From: VXNE01 sp965200505
GTDB taxonomy: Bacteria > Pseudomonadota > Gammaproteobacteria > Pseudomonadales > Azotimanducaceae
Length of the DNA: 64,000 bases
NCBI GenBank assembly: GCA_965200505.1
Contig: OZ241343.1
Location: 2,914,001-2,978,000 of the forward strand
Direction: 5' to 3'
Positions 27,163-37,253 of the stretch are shown in pieces. The notes below the pieces were generated by a model. It did not search any database, was not told where the DNA came from, and was given only the letters and a program-made list of their open reading frames with translations. The position numbers and the translations under genes are program-made. Position 1 is the first letter of the stretch. Each line of letters opens with the position of its first letter.

Positions 27163-30100
27163 ATGTCCAGTGAAGCGCTGAGCCGAGCGCCGGCGGACGC
27201 GCTCGACGCCTTTCATCCGTTAGTCGCCGAGTGGTTCCGCGGCCGCCTCGGCACACCCACAGACGTGCAGGCGCACAGTTGGCCCCGCATCGCCGCCGGC
27301 GAGCACCTCGTCATCACGGCACCCACCGGCAGCGGCAAGACGCTCACGGCCTTTCTGTGGACGCTGAACGCCTTCGCGTGCGGCGCCACCGCACCCGGCG
27401 CCACCCGTGTGCTCTATGTCTCGCCGCTCAAGGCGCTGAACAGCGACATCCGCCGCAATCTGGCGCAGCCCTTGGGCGAACTCAAACGGCTCTTCGAGCT
27501 TCGCGGCGAGCCGTTCCCAAGCATCCGCGCCCAGACCCGCAGCGGCGACACGCCGGCCGGCGAACGCCAACGGATGCTGCGCCAGCCACCCGAGCTGCTC
27601 ATCACCACGCCGGAGAGCTTGGCCCTCATCTTGAGCACCGCAAGGGGCCGCCAAGCCTTGGCCACCGTCGAAACCGTGGTCTTGGACGAAATCCACGCGG
27701 TGGTGGAAAACCGCCGCGGCGTGTCGCTCATGACGAGCCTCGAACGCATCGTGGAAGTGGCCGGAGAGGTGCAGCGCATCGCCCTGTCCGCCACCGTGCG
27801 TCCGCTTGAAGCGGTGGCCCGCTACGTTGGCGGACAGGTGCTGCCACACGGCCGGGGACGAGCCACCCCGCGGCCCGTCGGCATCGTGGAATCGCGCATG
27901 GAGAAGCGCATCGAGCTCTCGATTCGGTTCCCGGAAGCCGCCCGGCTCGCGGCCGAAAACGGCCTCAAGATTTGGGACCCCTTGTCGGATTCCTTCAAGG
28001 ACGTGATCGACGCCAACCGCGCCACGCTGTTCTTCACCAACAGCCGCCGCATGGCCGAGAAGATCACGCTGAAACTCAATGAGGACACGGTGGCGCCCCG
28101 CGCATACGCCCATCATGGCTCGCTGTCGCGGGAAATCCGCACGGAAGTGGAGCGACGCCTGAAAGAAGGCGAGCTCAAGGCCATCGTGGCGACGAACTCG
28201 CTGGAAATGGGCATCGACGTCGGCACCCTCGACGCGGTGGCCCTCGTGCAGTCGCCGCCCTCCATCGCCGCCGCGCTGCAGCGCATCGGCCGCGCCGGGC
28301 ACCATGTCGGCGAGCCCAGCCGGGGGCTGTTGTTCCCAAGCCACGCCCGGGATTTCCTCGATGCCGCCGTCATCGCCCAAGCCATCGCCGAACGCGACAT
28401 CGAGCCGTTGCGGCCCATGGCCGGTGCCCTCGACGCCTTGGCGCAAATCATCGTTTCCGCCACCGCCTCCGAGACTTGGCGGCTGGACGACCTCTACGCG
28501 ATGCTGCGCCGCTCGGCCCCATACGAGACGCTGAGCCGCGAGCAATTCGACCTGGTGGTGGAGATGCTGGCGGGGCGATATGCCGGCGCGCGGATCCGGG
28601 CACTGGAGCCGCGCCTCGTCCTGGATCGGATGAACGGCACGATCCGCGCCCGCAAGGCGGCCGTGTTCGCGCTGTACGCGGCGGGCGGCACCATTCCAGA
28701 CCGCGGCTACTTCAAGTTGCGCGAGGCGGACAGCGGCGCCTTGATCGGCGAGTTGGACGAGGAGTTCGTGTGGGAAGCGACGGTGGGCCAAACGTTCACC
28801 CTCGGTGCCCAGAGTTGGCGCGTCCACCGCATCACCCACAACGACGTGCTGGCGAAGCCGGCGCCCCCGAACGCCGCGGCGCCACCGTTTTGGCGCGCCG
28901 AAAACATCGACCGGCGTTTTCACTTCGCGCAGCGCGAGGGCGACTTCCTGGCATTTGCGGAGGATTTGCTGGCACGGTGCCGGAGTGAGGAATTGCTCGG
29001 CCATCTGCGCTCGCGGCTCGGCTTTGACGAAATCGCCGCCGCGGAGCTGGTCGATTTCCTCACGCGGCAACGGGAAGCCACGCACACACCGTTGCCGCAT
29101 CGGGAGCATGTATTGGTGGAGCAGGTGCTGGCGGCGCCGGGCGGCTACACGAGTGCGGACGGTGAGCGGCATGTGGTGCTGCACACCCCTTGGGGCGGCC
29201 AAGTGAACCGCCCCATCGCGCTGGCGCTGGCGGCCGCTTGGCGGCAGCGCTTCGACGCGCCGCCAGACATCCAAGCGGACAACCACGTCATCGTCGCGCG
29301 CGGCAGCGCGGACCTCGACCCCGACGCGCTCTTGAGTTGGGTGACGCCGGCGAGTTTCCACGCGCTCTTGAGGGACGCCGTGGAGTCCAGCGGGTTCTTC
29401 GGCGCTCGCTTTCGCGAGTGCGCGGGACGGGCGCTGCTGTTGACACGCGGGCGCTTCAAGCAACGCATGCCGCTATGGCTCACACGGATGCAAGCCAAGA
29501 AGCTGATGGCCGCGGTGGCCAAGCTGCCGGACTTCCCGGTGCTGCTCGAAGCCTGGCGCACCTGCTTGAGCGACGAGTTCGACCTGCCGGCCGCGGAACA
29601 GGCCCTCGCCGACCTCGCCTCCGGTGCGACGCGGTGGTCCGTGACCACGGTGCAAACCCCCAGCCCCTTCGCCGCAAGCATCGCCTTCAACCAGATCAAC
29701 CGCTACATGTACGCGGACGACACGCCCGAGCACGGTGCCCGCTCCGCGCTCGACGATGACCTGATTCACCGCGCCACCTACGACAGCCGCTTGCGGCCGC
29801 GCATCGACCCGGCCGTGATCGACGCGTTCGAGGCGAAAGCGCAGCGCACCGCGGACGGCTACGCGCCGCGGGACGCCACCGAGCTCACCGAGTGGCTGAA
29901 GGAGCGTGTGCTGATTCCCGCCGCCGAGTTCCGCGCCCTGCTGCGTGCCACTGGCTTGCCCACGCCGGCCGGGGCCGAGCGCATCACCAAGGGGCGCGGC
30001 GCGTGGCGCGTCCACCGCGAAAATACGGCCCATGTGCGGCGCGCGCTCCTTGGTGAGCCGGTGGCCGCCACAACCGCGGACACCCGCGATGCCACGCAGC

Positions 30101-31515
30101 TCTTCGCCGAGTTCGCGCGTTTCTACGGGCCACGCACCGCGGCCGAGTTCGAGGTGTTGTTCCCCGCTGCCCGTGGCGTCGTGACGGCTGCGTTGGCGGA
30201 GCTCACCGAAGCGGACTTGGTGGTGGATGGCCCGCTCATCACCGGCGACGACGAGCGTCGCTTCTGCGACGCCGAAAACTTGGAGACGTTGCTGCGCTTC
30301 CAGCGGGCGGCGCGGCGCCCGGCGCTCAACCCGCGGCCGCTGCGTCTGTTGCCGGCCTTCCTCGCCAACTGGCAGGGTGTCGGCGTGGCGGCGTCGCAAA
30401 CCGCCTTGCTCGACGCGGCGGAACGCTTGCGGGGCTACCCGGCGCCACTGTCGTTCTGGCTGGACGATGCTTGGCACACCCGGCTCGATGGCTACACCCC
30501 GGAGCGCCTGAACGCCGCCTGCGCCAACGATGGCCTGCAATGGCGCGGCGTGGGGAAGGAGTTGGCGACCTTCGGATTCGAGGACGAGTTGGACGAGCTC
30601 GTGCCGGCGACCGCACCCGACGCAACGGTGCAGTCGCTGTTCGCCGATCACGCGGCGCGCTACACCTTCCATCAATTGCTGGACGCCGCCGGCACTGATC
30701 CCGATGCCTTCAACGCCACGTTTTGGCGCGCCGTTTGGAGCGGGCACTTGAGCGCCGATGGGCCAGAGCCACTGCGCACCGGCCAAGCGCGCCGCTTTGC
30801 GCTGGCAGAGGGCGGAGCGCAACGGCCGGAACGGGTTCGGCGCCGGGCACGGCGTGTCGCCCTGGGCTGGCCCGGCAATTGGTTCCTGACCGGGCACAGC
30901 GGGGCGGAGCGCGATGCATTGGACGAGTTGGAGGCCACGAAGTCGCGCTGTCACGCTTTGTTGGAACGCTACGGCGTCGTCAGCCGGGAACTCGCCAATC
31001 GCGAAGGGGGCGAATGGCGGTGGGCGAAGACGTTTGGCGCCCTCCGCCTGATGGAGCTGGCCGGGGAAGTGGTCGCCGGTTTGTTCTTCGAGGGCTTGTC
31101 CGGGCCGCAGTTCGCCCTGCCGACCGCGCTGCGCCACCTTGAGCGCCTGGACGCCACGGGGCCAAGTTTCTGGCTCAGCGCTTGGGACCCCATCGCGCCG
31201 ACCGGGCTGTCGCTGGATTGGGAACACCTGCCGCAGCGCCGCGCCGGCAACTACCTCGGCTTCCACGGCGGGGAGCTGGCGCTCATCGTGGAGAATGGCG
31301 GCAAGCGCCTGCGCATTTCGCTCGATCCGGATGACCCGGCACTGGACACGCTGTTGCCAAAGCTCGCCGCGGTGGTGCCCACCGGCCGCCGCTTGGTGGT
31401 GGAGACCATCAACGACGCGCCGGCACAGGACAGCCCTTACCTTCCGGCCCTCTCGCGCCACATGACGCTCCGCCAAGATCACCGCGGCGTGTTCTTCGAG
31501 CGGCGCTTGACCTGA
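27163..31515 (+). CDS. lhr: Large ATP-dependent helicase Lhr
   Basis: 1450 residues, close to the long proteobacterial Lhr type (E. coli about 1540). Walker A is APTGSGKT (residues 53-60), motif II is DEIH in VVLDEIHAVVENRRG, motif III is SATVRP, and motif VI lies in QRIGRAGHHVG. These form the superfamily 2 helicase core, which is followed by the winged-helix and long C-terminal Lhr domain. Lhr unwinds RNA:DNA hybrids 3' to 5' and is linked to DNA repair. The ATG at 27163 follows an in-frame TTG three codons earlier and is preferred. Confidence 0.93.
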   Translation: MSSEALSRAPADALDAFHPLVAEWFRGRLGTPTDVQAHSWPRIAAGEHLVITAPTGSGKTLTAFLWTLNAFACGATAPGATRVLYVSPLKALNSDIRRNLAQPLGELKRLFELRGEPFPSIRAQTRSGDTPAGERQRMLRQPPELLITTPESLALILSTARGRQALATVETVVLDEIHAVVENRRGVSLMTSLERIVEVAGEVQRIALSATVRPLEAVARYVGGQVLPHGRGRATPRPVGIVESRMEKRIELSIRFPEAARLAAENGLKIWDPLSDSFKDVIDANRATLFFTNSRRMAEKITLKLNEDTVAPRAYAHHGSLSREIRTEVERRLKEGELKAIVATNSLEMGIDVGTLDAVALVQSPPSIAAALQRIGRAGHHVGEPSRGLLFPSHARDFLDAAVIAQAIAERDIEPLRPMAGALDALAQIIVSATASETWRLDDLYAMLRRSAPYETLSREQFDLVVEMLAGRYAGARIRALEPRLVLDRMNGTIRARKAAVFALYAAGGTIPDRGYFKLREADSGALIGELDEEFVWEATVGQTFTLGAQSWRVHRITHNDVLAKPAPPNAAAPPFWRAENIDRRFHFAQREGDFLAFAEDLLARCRSEELLGHLRSRLGFDEIAAAELVDFLTRQREATHTPLPHREHVLVEQVLAAPGGYTSADGERHVVLHTPWGGQVNRPIALALAAAWRQRFDAPPDIQADNHVIVARGSADLDPDALLSWVTPASFHALLRDAVESSGFFGARFRECAGRALLLTRGRFKQRMPLWLTRMQAKKLMAAVAKLPDFPVLLEAWRTCLSDEFDLPAAEQALADLASGATRWSVTTVQTPSPFAASIAFNQINRYMYADDTPEHGARSALDDDLIHRATYDSRLRPRIDPAVIDAFEAKAQRTADGYAPRDATELTEWLKERVLIPAAEFRALLRATGLPTPAGAERITKGRGAWRVHRENTAHVRRALLGEPVAATTADTRDATQLFAEFARFYGPRTAAEFEVLFPAARGVVTAALAELTEADLVVDGPLITGDDERRFCDAENLETLLRFQRAARRPALNPRPLRLLPAFLANWQGVGVAASQTALLDAAERLRGYPAPLSFWLDDAWHTRLDGYTPERLNAACANDGLQWRGVGKELATFGFEDELDELVPATAPDATVQSLFADHAARYTFHQLLDAAGTDPDAFNATFWRAVWSGHLSADGPEPLRTGQARRFALAEGGAQRPERVRRRARRVALGWPGNWFLTGHSGAERDALDELEATKSRCHALLERYGVVSRELANREGGEWRWAKTFGALRLMELAGEVVAGLFFEGLSGPQFALPTALRHLERLDATGPSFWLSAWDPIAPTGLSLDWEHLPQRRAGNYLGFHGGELALIVENGGKRLRISLDPDDPALDTLLPKLAAVVPTGRRLVVETINDAPAQDSPYLPALSRHMTLRQDHRGVFFERRLT

Positions 31516-31625
31516 CGCGCCCCTACCGCACGGCGCTGCTGCTATAGTCTCGCGCTTGGCGGAGGACGCCGTGCGTTTGCGCCCGGCAGCCGACATCCGC
31601 GCCCGGTCAGCCTCAAGAGAACATC

Positions 31626-32390
31626 GTGGCCAAGGACATTCCCGAAGCCGTCCGCGAGCTTTGCCGCGCCCTGCCTGAGGCGGAGGAGCGGCCATCGCGG
31701 GGCTCGCCGGACTTCCGCGTGGGCGGCAAGACGTTCGCCACCTTGGCCATCAACCATCATGGCGATGGCCGCATCGCCCTGTGGTTGAACGCGCCACCCG
31801 GCGCCCAAGCGCTGCACACGAGCCGGGAGCCCGGCTTCTACTTCGTGCCGCCATACGTCGGCCCACGCGGCTGGCTCGGCGTGCAGCTAGACAAGGGCCT
31901 GGCCTGGCGCGTGGTGGCCGAACGGCTCCATGAGGCTTACTGCCATGTGGCGCCGGCACGGCTCGCCGGCGCGGAGATTCCCAAGATCGAGCCTCCCACC
32001 AAGACGGTGGACGATGAGCAGTTCGACCCGCTGCGCGAGCCACAGGCGCAGGCAATCCTCACCGAGCTGCGCGAACTCTGCCTCGGCCTGCCGGAAACTT
32101 CGGAAGCGAAGCAGTTCGGCTCGCCGGTGTTCAAGGCCGGCGCCAAGAACTTCTGCGGCGCCCATCGGTACGGCCGGCGTTTAAGGCTCGAGTTCCGGGT
32201 GAGCCCAGAGCGCCAAGCCACGTTGACCTTCGACGAGCGCTACACGATTCCGCGCTACACCGGGCATCACGGCTGGATCGCCTTGGATGTGGAGGACCAC
32301 ATCGATTGGGACGAGGTGCGGGCGCTGGCGCTGGAGAGCTATCGCAGGGTGGCATTGAAGCGCATGTTGAAGGCCTTGGACGGCGCCTAG
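31626..32390 (+). CDS. Tandem MmcQ/YjbR-like domain protein
   Basis: 254 residues that look like two YjbR-type (double-wing DNA-binding fold) units in tandem. The first unit runs about 1-110 (ELCRALPEAEE; SPDFRVGGKTFA; LAWRVVAERLHEAY). The second runs about 140-254 (ELCLGLPETSEAKQFGSPVFKAGAKNF; DWDEVRALALESYRRV). Each begins with the family motif R-x-L-C-x-x-LPE. The GTG start is supported by position only. A TATAGT box is about 80 bp upstream. Cellular role unknown. Confidence 0.7.
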   Translation: MAKDIPEAVRELCRALPEAEERPSRGSPDFRVGGKTFATLAINHHGDGRIALWLNAPPGAQALHTSREPGFYFVPPYVGPRGWLGVQLDKGLAWRVVAERLHEAYCHVAPARLAGAEIPKIEPPTKTVDDEQFDPLREPQAQAILTELRELCLGLPETSEAKQFGSPVFKAGAKNFCGAHRYGRRLRLEFRVSPERQATLTFDERYTIPRYTGHHGWIALDVEDHIDWDEVRALALESYRRVALKRMLKALDGA

Positions 32391-32421
32391 CTTCGGTGCC
32401 GCCACGTCTTCGGAGGATGCG

Positions 32422-33426
32422 ATGACCTTTCGGGTGTTGTGGCCCCGCGCCTTTGGACGCGACCACGCCGTGGAGCGGGATGCCTTGGGCGAAGGCTTCG
32501 CGGCGGAGTTCTGCCGCGGCTTCGATGAGGTGACGGACGAGCAGTGGCGTGGCTGCGACGCCATCGTCGGCGTGCCGCCACCCGCCAAGTACGTGGAGCG
32601 GCTGGAGCGCTGCCGCATCGTCGTGAAGACCGCGGTGGGGTTCGACGACATGGACTTGGCGCTTTGGGGCGCAGCGGGCATTCCCGTCTGCAACACCCCG
32701 GACTACGGCACCCGCGAAGTGGCGGATCACGCCATCGCCCTCATGCTCACCCTGGCCAAGAGCATCGCCTTCCACGACGAATCCTTGCGTGCGGATCCGG
32801 TCGGCAACTGGCGCCCCGCCCTCAATCCCTATGGGCGGCGGCTATCGGATTGCACGTTCGGCGTGATCGGCTTGGGGCGCATTGGCTTGGCGGCGACCCG
32901 ACGCGCCGCCGCGTTCGACATGGACGTGGTGTTCCACGACCCGTTCGTGCCCAACGGCGTCGAGCTGGCGTTAGGTGTGCGGCGCGTCCAAACCTTGGCG
33001 GAACTGCTTGGCCAGAGCGACGTCGCCAGCGTTCATGTGCCATTGAATGAAGACACCTTGAACCTGCTCGACGCCGGTGCCTTCGCCGCCGCCAAGCCCG
33101 GCATCACCATCATCAACACGGCGCGTGGCCCGATCATCGATCTGGACGCGCTGCATGATGCGCTGCGCCGCGACGTCGTGCTGGCGGCCGGGCTCGACGT
33201 GCTGCCCGACGAACCGCCGCGGCTGGACGCGCCACTCATCGCCGCGTGGCGGCGCAACGAGGCATGGATCAGGCACCGCTTGGTGCTCACGCCGCACTCG
33301 GCGTTCTTCACCCCGGAAAGCGTGCGTGACATCCGCGCCTTCTCGGCCCGGACGGCGGCGCGTTACCTGCGCGACGAACGGTTGGAGAACTGCGTCAACG
33401 AGGGCTACCTGACACATCGCCGCTAG
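32422..33426 (+). CDS. D-isomer-specific 2-hydroxyacid dehydrogenase
   Basis: 334-residue NAD-dependent oxidoreductase. The nucleotide-binding motif is GVIGLGRIGLAATRRA. The catalytic triad lies in INTARGPIID (Arg), DVLPDEPP (Glu) and LTPHSAFF (His). It resembles the phosphoglycerate or C-terminal-binding-protein-like dehydrogenases. The substrate cannot be fixed, and no pathway gene is adjacent. Confidence 0.85.
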   Translation: MTFRVLWPRAFGRDHAVERDALGEGFAAEFCRGFDEVTDEQWRGCDAIVGVPPPAKYVERLERCRIVVKTAVGFDDMDLALWGAAGIPVCNTPDYGTREVADHAIALMLTLAKSIAFHDESLRADPVGNWRPALNPYGRRLSDCTFGVIGLGRIGLAATRRAAAFDMDVVFHDPFVPNGVELALGVRRVQTLAELLGQSDVASVHVPLNEDTLNLLDAGAFAAAKPGITIINTARGPIIDLDALHDALRRDVVLAAGLDVLPDEPPRLDAPLIAAWRRNEAWIRHRLVLTPHSAFFTPESVRDIRAFSARTAARYLRDERLENCVNEGYLTHRR

Positions 33427-33479
33427 CCATCAGGTCGCGCAAGCAGCCCCGTGCCTCTCACGCCGGGGATGCCGGCGGC

Positions 33480-33908
33480 TCAGCCCACCGCCTTGAGATC
33501 AGACCGGCTCACGACGCGGCTACGCAGTTCCGAGCTGGAGAACGGGTGCGGGCGTTGGTTGAAGTAGCAACGGTCCAGTGTCTCCTCGCGCCCGGTGAAG
33601 TGCTTCTCCCGATACTCGTCGCCGAGGATGCGCACATCCCATTGCAGGCAATTCAGGATCTCCAGCACATGGGCTTCGGTGTCGTACACCAAGGTCTCGT
33701 CCACGTAGCGGCAGGCCGCCACTTGGATCTGCCGTTCCACGATGCTCTGCACGGGCCGGTTCTTCTCCACCCGGTCTATGCTGGGGTCGCTTTGGATGCA
33801 GACGATCAGATGGTCGCAGACCGTCTTGGCTTCCTGCAGCATCAGCACGTGGCCGGCGTGGAACAGATCGAACGCGCCAAAGGTGATGCCGGTTTTGCGC
33901 GAAGTCAT
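33480..33908 (-). CDS. Cytidylyltransferase-like protein (TagD/glycerol-3-phosphate type)
   Basis: 142 residues. The nucleotide-binding HxGH motif is in FGAFDLFHAGHVLML, and the second family motif is seen as PFSSSELRSRVV. These enzymes join CMP (or AMP) to a small phosphate-containing substrate. The start MTSRKTG is chosen; four more codons are open upstream. It is convergent with the 2-hydroxyacid dehydrogenase. The substrate could be glycerol-3-phosphate or another alcohol phosphate. Confidence 0.82.
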   Translation of the reverse strand: MTSRKTGITFGAFDLFHAGHVLMLQEAKTVCDHLIVCIQSDPSIDRVEKNRPVQSIVERQIQVAACRYVDETLVYDTEAHVLEILNCLQWDVRILGDEYREKHFTGREETLDRCYFNQRPHPFSSSELRSRVVSRSDLKAVG

Positions 33909-33996
33909 ATCGATTCCCAACTTTCGCCGCCGCGCACTCTAGCGTAGGCTTGCGGAATGGGCAACGTGGCGGCGCCATGCGCCACCCGTTTCTCAC

Positions 33997-34073
33997 GCGC
34001 CCGTAGCTCAGTTGGATAGAGCGTTGGCCTCCGAAGCCAAAGGCCACAGGTTCGAATCCTGTCGGGCGCGCCA
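33997..34073 (+). tRNA. tRNA-Arg (anticodon CCG)
   Basis: 77-nt cloverleaf with the CCA end encoded. Acceptor GCGCCCG (33997-34003) pairs with CGGGCGC (34063-34069), with discriminator G. The D-arm contains TAGCTCAGTTGGATAGAGC. The anticodon stem TTGGC/GCCAA encloses the loop CTCCGAA, with anticodon CCG at 34031-34033. The T-arm contains GGTTCGAATCC. It decodes CGG, a frequent codon in such a GC-rich genome. Confidence 0.97.
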
Positions 34074-34135
34074 TTCATCATGTGCCGCGATGGCGGGGCG
34101 TGGGTGATGACGGCGTTCGCCGAAGGAGATTCACT

Positions 34136-35603
34136 ATGCGGTGGTTGTGGATTGCGGTTGCGCTGGCGGTGGTCGGGCTCATCGGCTGGTTGGCGTTTCG
34201 GGAACCGGCACCGGCGCCCCCAACGGCGGACGGCGCCACAGCGGTGGAGACCGCACAAGGCCGCGTGGTGGGCTATGTGAGCGAAGGTGCCTACGCCTGG
34301 CGCGGGATTCCCTTCGCCAAACCGCCGGTGGGTGCGCTGCGCTGGCGCGCCCCGCAACCGCCGGCGCCGTTCGACGAGCCCCTGATGGCCACCGAAACCG
34401 GCAGCGCTTGCCTGCAGCTGGAGAACATGTTGGCGGATTTCGAGGATGCGGACGGCGATGGCGTGATCGGCAGCGAAGACTGCCTCTACCTCAACGTCTA
34501 TGCCCCGGCCGGCGCACCGGGAGATGGCAAGCGGCGACCGGTGATGTTCTGGATCCACGGCGGCGGCAACAGCGTCGGCCACGCCGGCCCCTATGACGGT
34601 TCACGGCTCGCGGCGCACCACGACATTGTGCTGGTCGCCGTGAACTACCGGCTGGGGCCGTTCGGCTGGTTCACCCACCCCGCGCTCCGGGACGCGGCCG
34701 ATACCCCGGAAGACGCCTCGGGAAACTTCGGCACCTTGGACCTGGTGCGTGGCTTGGAGTGGGTGCGCGACAACATCGCCGCGTTCGGCGGCGACCCGGC
34801 CAACGTGACGATCTTCGGCGAATCGGCCGGCGGCACCAACGTGCTGTCGTTGCTCTCCTCGCCCCGTGCCGCCGGGCTCTTCCACCGCGCCATCGCGCAA
34901 AGCGGCGGCCATCGCGTGACGCCCCCCGCCGAGGGCGAAGCCTTCGCCGAAGATGAAACGGCAGGGCACCGGCACAGTTCGTCGGAAACGCTTGCCGCGC
35001 TCTTGGCCCAAGACGGAACGGGCTTGCCAGCGGCTCGGGAGCAGCTGCGCGGGATGAGCCACGCGGAAGTTCGCTCGCTGTTGCGCGAGGCGGATGGGGC
35101 GGAGTTCCTAACGCTCTATCGGGGCGACGAAGGCTCGGCCTTCGCCATGATCGATTTCCCGGCGTTGTTTGGCGATGGGGCGGTGCTTCCCAACGCGACC
35201 ACGGAGGCGACCTTCACCGACACCGCCCACTACAACGCGGTGCCGACCATCTTCGGCACGAACCGCGACGAGGTGAAGTTGTTCATGGCGTTGGACCCGC
35301 GCTGGGTCGAGCGCCGTTTCTGGCTGTTCCCGCGACTCAAGGACCCCGTCGCGTATGAACGCGCCGCCCGCTACGGCTCGGACTCGTGGAAGGAGCGCGG
35401 GGTGGACCGCTTGGCCCGCCTGCTCTCGGCCGCCCAGGGCGACACGGTGTACGCCTACCGCTTCGATTGGGACGAACTCGGTTCAGTGTTCGGCTATGAC
35501 TTGGCGCAGGCGATGGGCGCCGCACACGGCTTGGAAATCGGCTTCGTGTTCGGCGACTTCGAAGGCTCCAGCTTGGCCTTCGGGGACATCTACGACGAAA
35601 CCC
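34136..35603 (+). pseudogene. Carboxylesterase type B, 5' part, split by an IS
   Basis: First part of a secreted or membrane-anchored type B carboxylesterase. It has an N-terminal hydrophobic anchor (MRWLWIAVALAVVGLIGWLA), the family EDCLYLNVYAP motif, oxyanion-hole HGGG, and the nucleophile in FGESAGGTN. A good AAGGAGA ribosome site precedes the ATG. An IS starts at 35604; translation reads six codons into it and stops at 35620, giving 494 residues. The remaining C-terminus resumes at 37254. The catalytic His expected in the late part (AAHGLEIGFVFG) is still in this piece, but the C-terminal helices are lost. Confidence 0.9.
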
Positions 35604-37253
35604 CCCTAATCCCCTGTTAAGGGCAGGGTGGTTGGATTCGGGCTTGTCTCGGCGGCGTTTGGACGGGTCGCGGTGCCGGCGGCGCGTTGGCGCCGCGCCG
35701 TTGGCGTTTCCCAGGCGCGGTTTGAGGCGTTGGGGGGCGGATTGGGCCAGTCCGGGGCGGTGCTTGGGGTGCCCGGGCCGAGGGGGCGCCCCGCCCTTGG
35801 ATTCCGGGCGTGCCTTGGCGGGTTCGGTTGGGGTTCGCCGGGGCGGGCGGGTCACTCGAGCTGGACGGCCGCGGCGTAGAGCCAGTCGAGCCGGAAGTTG
35901 GACTTGGCGAAGAGGAGGCGGTGGCGCCCGGCGGCCCTCACCAGCTGGGCGACCGTGCGGACGAAGTGTCGGATGAGGGGGCGCAGCCCGTGGCGGCGGG
36001 CGGACTTGGGCAGCAGGTGGAACTGCACGGCCCGCAGCAGCATCTGCGCCAGCTGGCCGCAGGCGTAAAAGAGCCGGTTGGCCAGCAGCCCGCGGCAGGG
36101 CGGGTGGTGCAGGTCCAAGTCCCGCAGCGGCCCCTTGAAGGCGTTCTCGTGGCCCTGCTTGCCGCGGTGGCGGCGCACCAGCTCGGCGAGCGGCAGGTCG
36201 TGCCGCGAGACGAGGATCACCGCGTGGGCGGGGAAGAGCTGGCCCTGGGCGGCGTCGGGGACCCTGCGGACCACGACGTACGGGTGCTCCACCCAGCCCT
36301 CCGGCCGGTGCCACGCGAGGATGGCCCGCTCGCCGGGGCCGACGGCCTCCCAGGCGGACTCCGGCAGCCCTTCGACCTGCTCCAGCACCGGGGCCTTCCA
36401 CTTGGGGTTCGTGACGCTGACCGAGTAGTCCCATCCCCGTGCGCGGCAGAACTCCACGAAGCGCCGGCCGTAGTAGGCGTTGTCCGCCCGAACCCAGACG
36501 GGCGCACCCTCGGGCAGCAGCGGCGCCACGTCCGCCTCCAACTGCCCGCGCCAGCCATGCGCCGGGTGGACGCCGCCCGGATGCAGGCGCCCCGACGCCC
36601 ACAGGCCGCCGACGAACACGCCGTGCAGCAGCAGCGCCCGCTCGGCGCCGTGGCTGGGGCCGGCCCCCTCGAACAGCGCGCCGCCCACCTCGATCTCGGT
36701 GCCGTCCACGAACACCGGGACGAAGCCCCGCTCCGCCACCTCATGTTCGACGACCGCCGGCGCGACCCGCCGCGCCAGGCGCCGCGCCGCCTCAAGGAGT
36801 CCCTCCACGTCCGACCCGGACGCCTTCGCCAGGAACTCGCCCATCCGGCGGCCCGACGGCGCGTGGCGCAGGCCCAGCAGCCGGCGGGCCGCCGCGTCGG
36901 CCCGCAAGGCGTCCAGGTCGCACAGCGCGCCGCCCCCCGACGCCAGCGACGCCACCAGCGCCCACAGCGACTCGCAGTCCGACGCGCCGCGCCGGCGCAC
37001 CTTCACGCGGACGCCCTCCGACAGGTCCTTGAAGAGGCCCAGGCGCCCCGCCGTCAGCGCCAGCGCCGAGCAGCCGCCGAAGCCGGTCAGGCGGGCGTCC
37101 GTGAAGTCCTGTTCGACTCTCAGCGGACGGGGAAGTAAGCTCTCCATCGGCGCACCTGCAGGGTGTTTTGTCTCAACCGGCATCTTGCCGGAAAATCCCT
37201 TGCACGGTGCGCCTCTCAGCCCACTTCAACGATTCCTTAAGCGGGGATTAGGG
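35604..37253. mobile_element. Complete insertion sequence (IS1380-like) with 11-bp target duplication
   Basis: 1650-bp element with 19-bp terminal inverted repeats. The left end is CCCTAATCCCCTGTTAAGG (35604-35622), and the right end (37235-37253) is its complement with two mismatches. The same 11 bases, CGACGAAACCC, flank both ends (35593-35603 and 37254-37264). Joining the flanks restores the esterase reading frame exactly (DIYDETRLAER), so the borders are firm. One transposase gene is on the minus strand; the 230 bp between its stop and the left end hold nothing recognisable. Confidence 0.92.
35852..37183 (-). CDS. IS1380-like DDE transposase
   Basis: 443 residues. The pattern of IS1380-type transposases is seen: first acid in VFVDGTEIEVGGALFEGA, second in VWVRADNAYYGRRF, and the C-terminal Glu motif RRHRGKQGHENAFKGPL followed by NRLFYACGQLAQML. 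MESLLPRPLRVEQDF at 37147 is an alternative start. Codon use is extremely GC-rich compared with the interrupted gene. Family assignment is by motif memory; IS4-type elements are the alternative and would fit the long target duplication better. Confidence 0.75.
   Translation of the reverse strand: MPVETKHPAGAPMESLLPRPLRVEQDFTDARLTGFGGCSALALTAGRLGLFKDLSEGVRVKVRRRGASDCESLWALVASLASGGGALCDLDALRADAAARRLLGLRHAPSGRRMGEFLAKASGSDVEGLLEAARRLARRVAPAVVEHEVAERGFVPVFVDGTEIEVGGALFEGAGPSHGAERALLLHGVFVGGLWASGRLHPGGVHPAHGWRGQLEADVAPLLPEGAPVWVRADNAYYGRRFVEFCRARGWDYSVSVTNPKWKAPVLEQVEGLPESAWEAVGPGERAILAWHRPEGWVEHPYVVVRRVPDAAQGQLFPAHAVILVSRHDLPLAELVRRHRGKQGHENAFKGPLRDLDLHHPPCRGLLANRLFYACGQLAQMLLRAVQFHLLPKSARRHGLRPLIRHFVRTVAQLVRAAGRHRLLFAKSNFRLDWLYAAAVQLE

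Noticed and set aside
33430..33480. Terminator between the convergent dehydrogenase and cytidylyltransferase genes
   Set aside because: Only a 5-bp CCCCG/CGGGG stem with a long loop and no U-run can be drawn.
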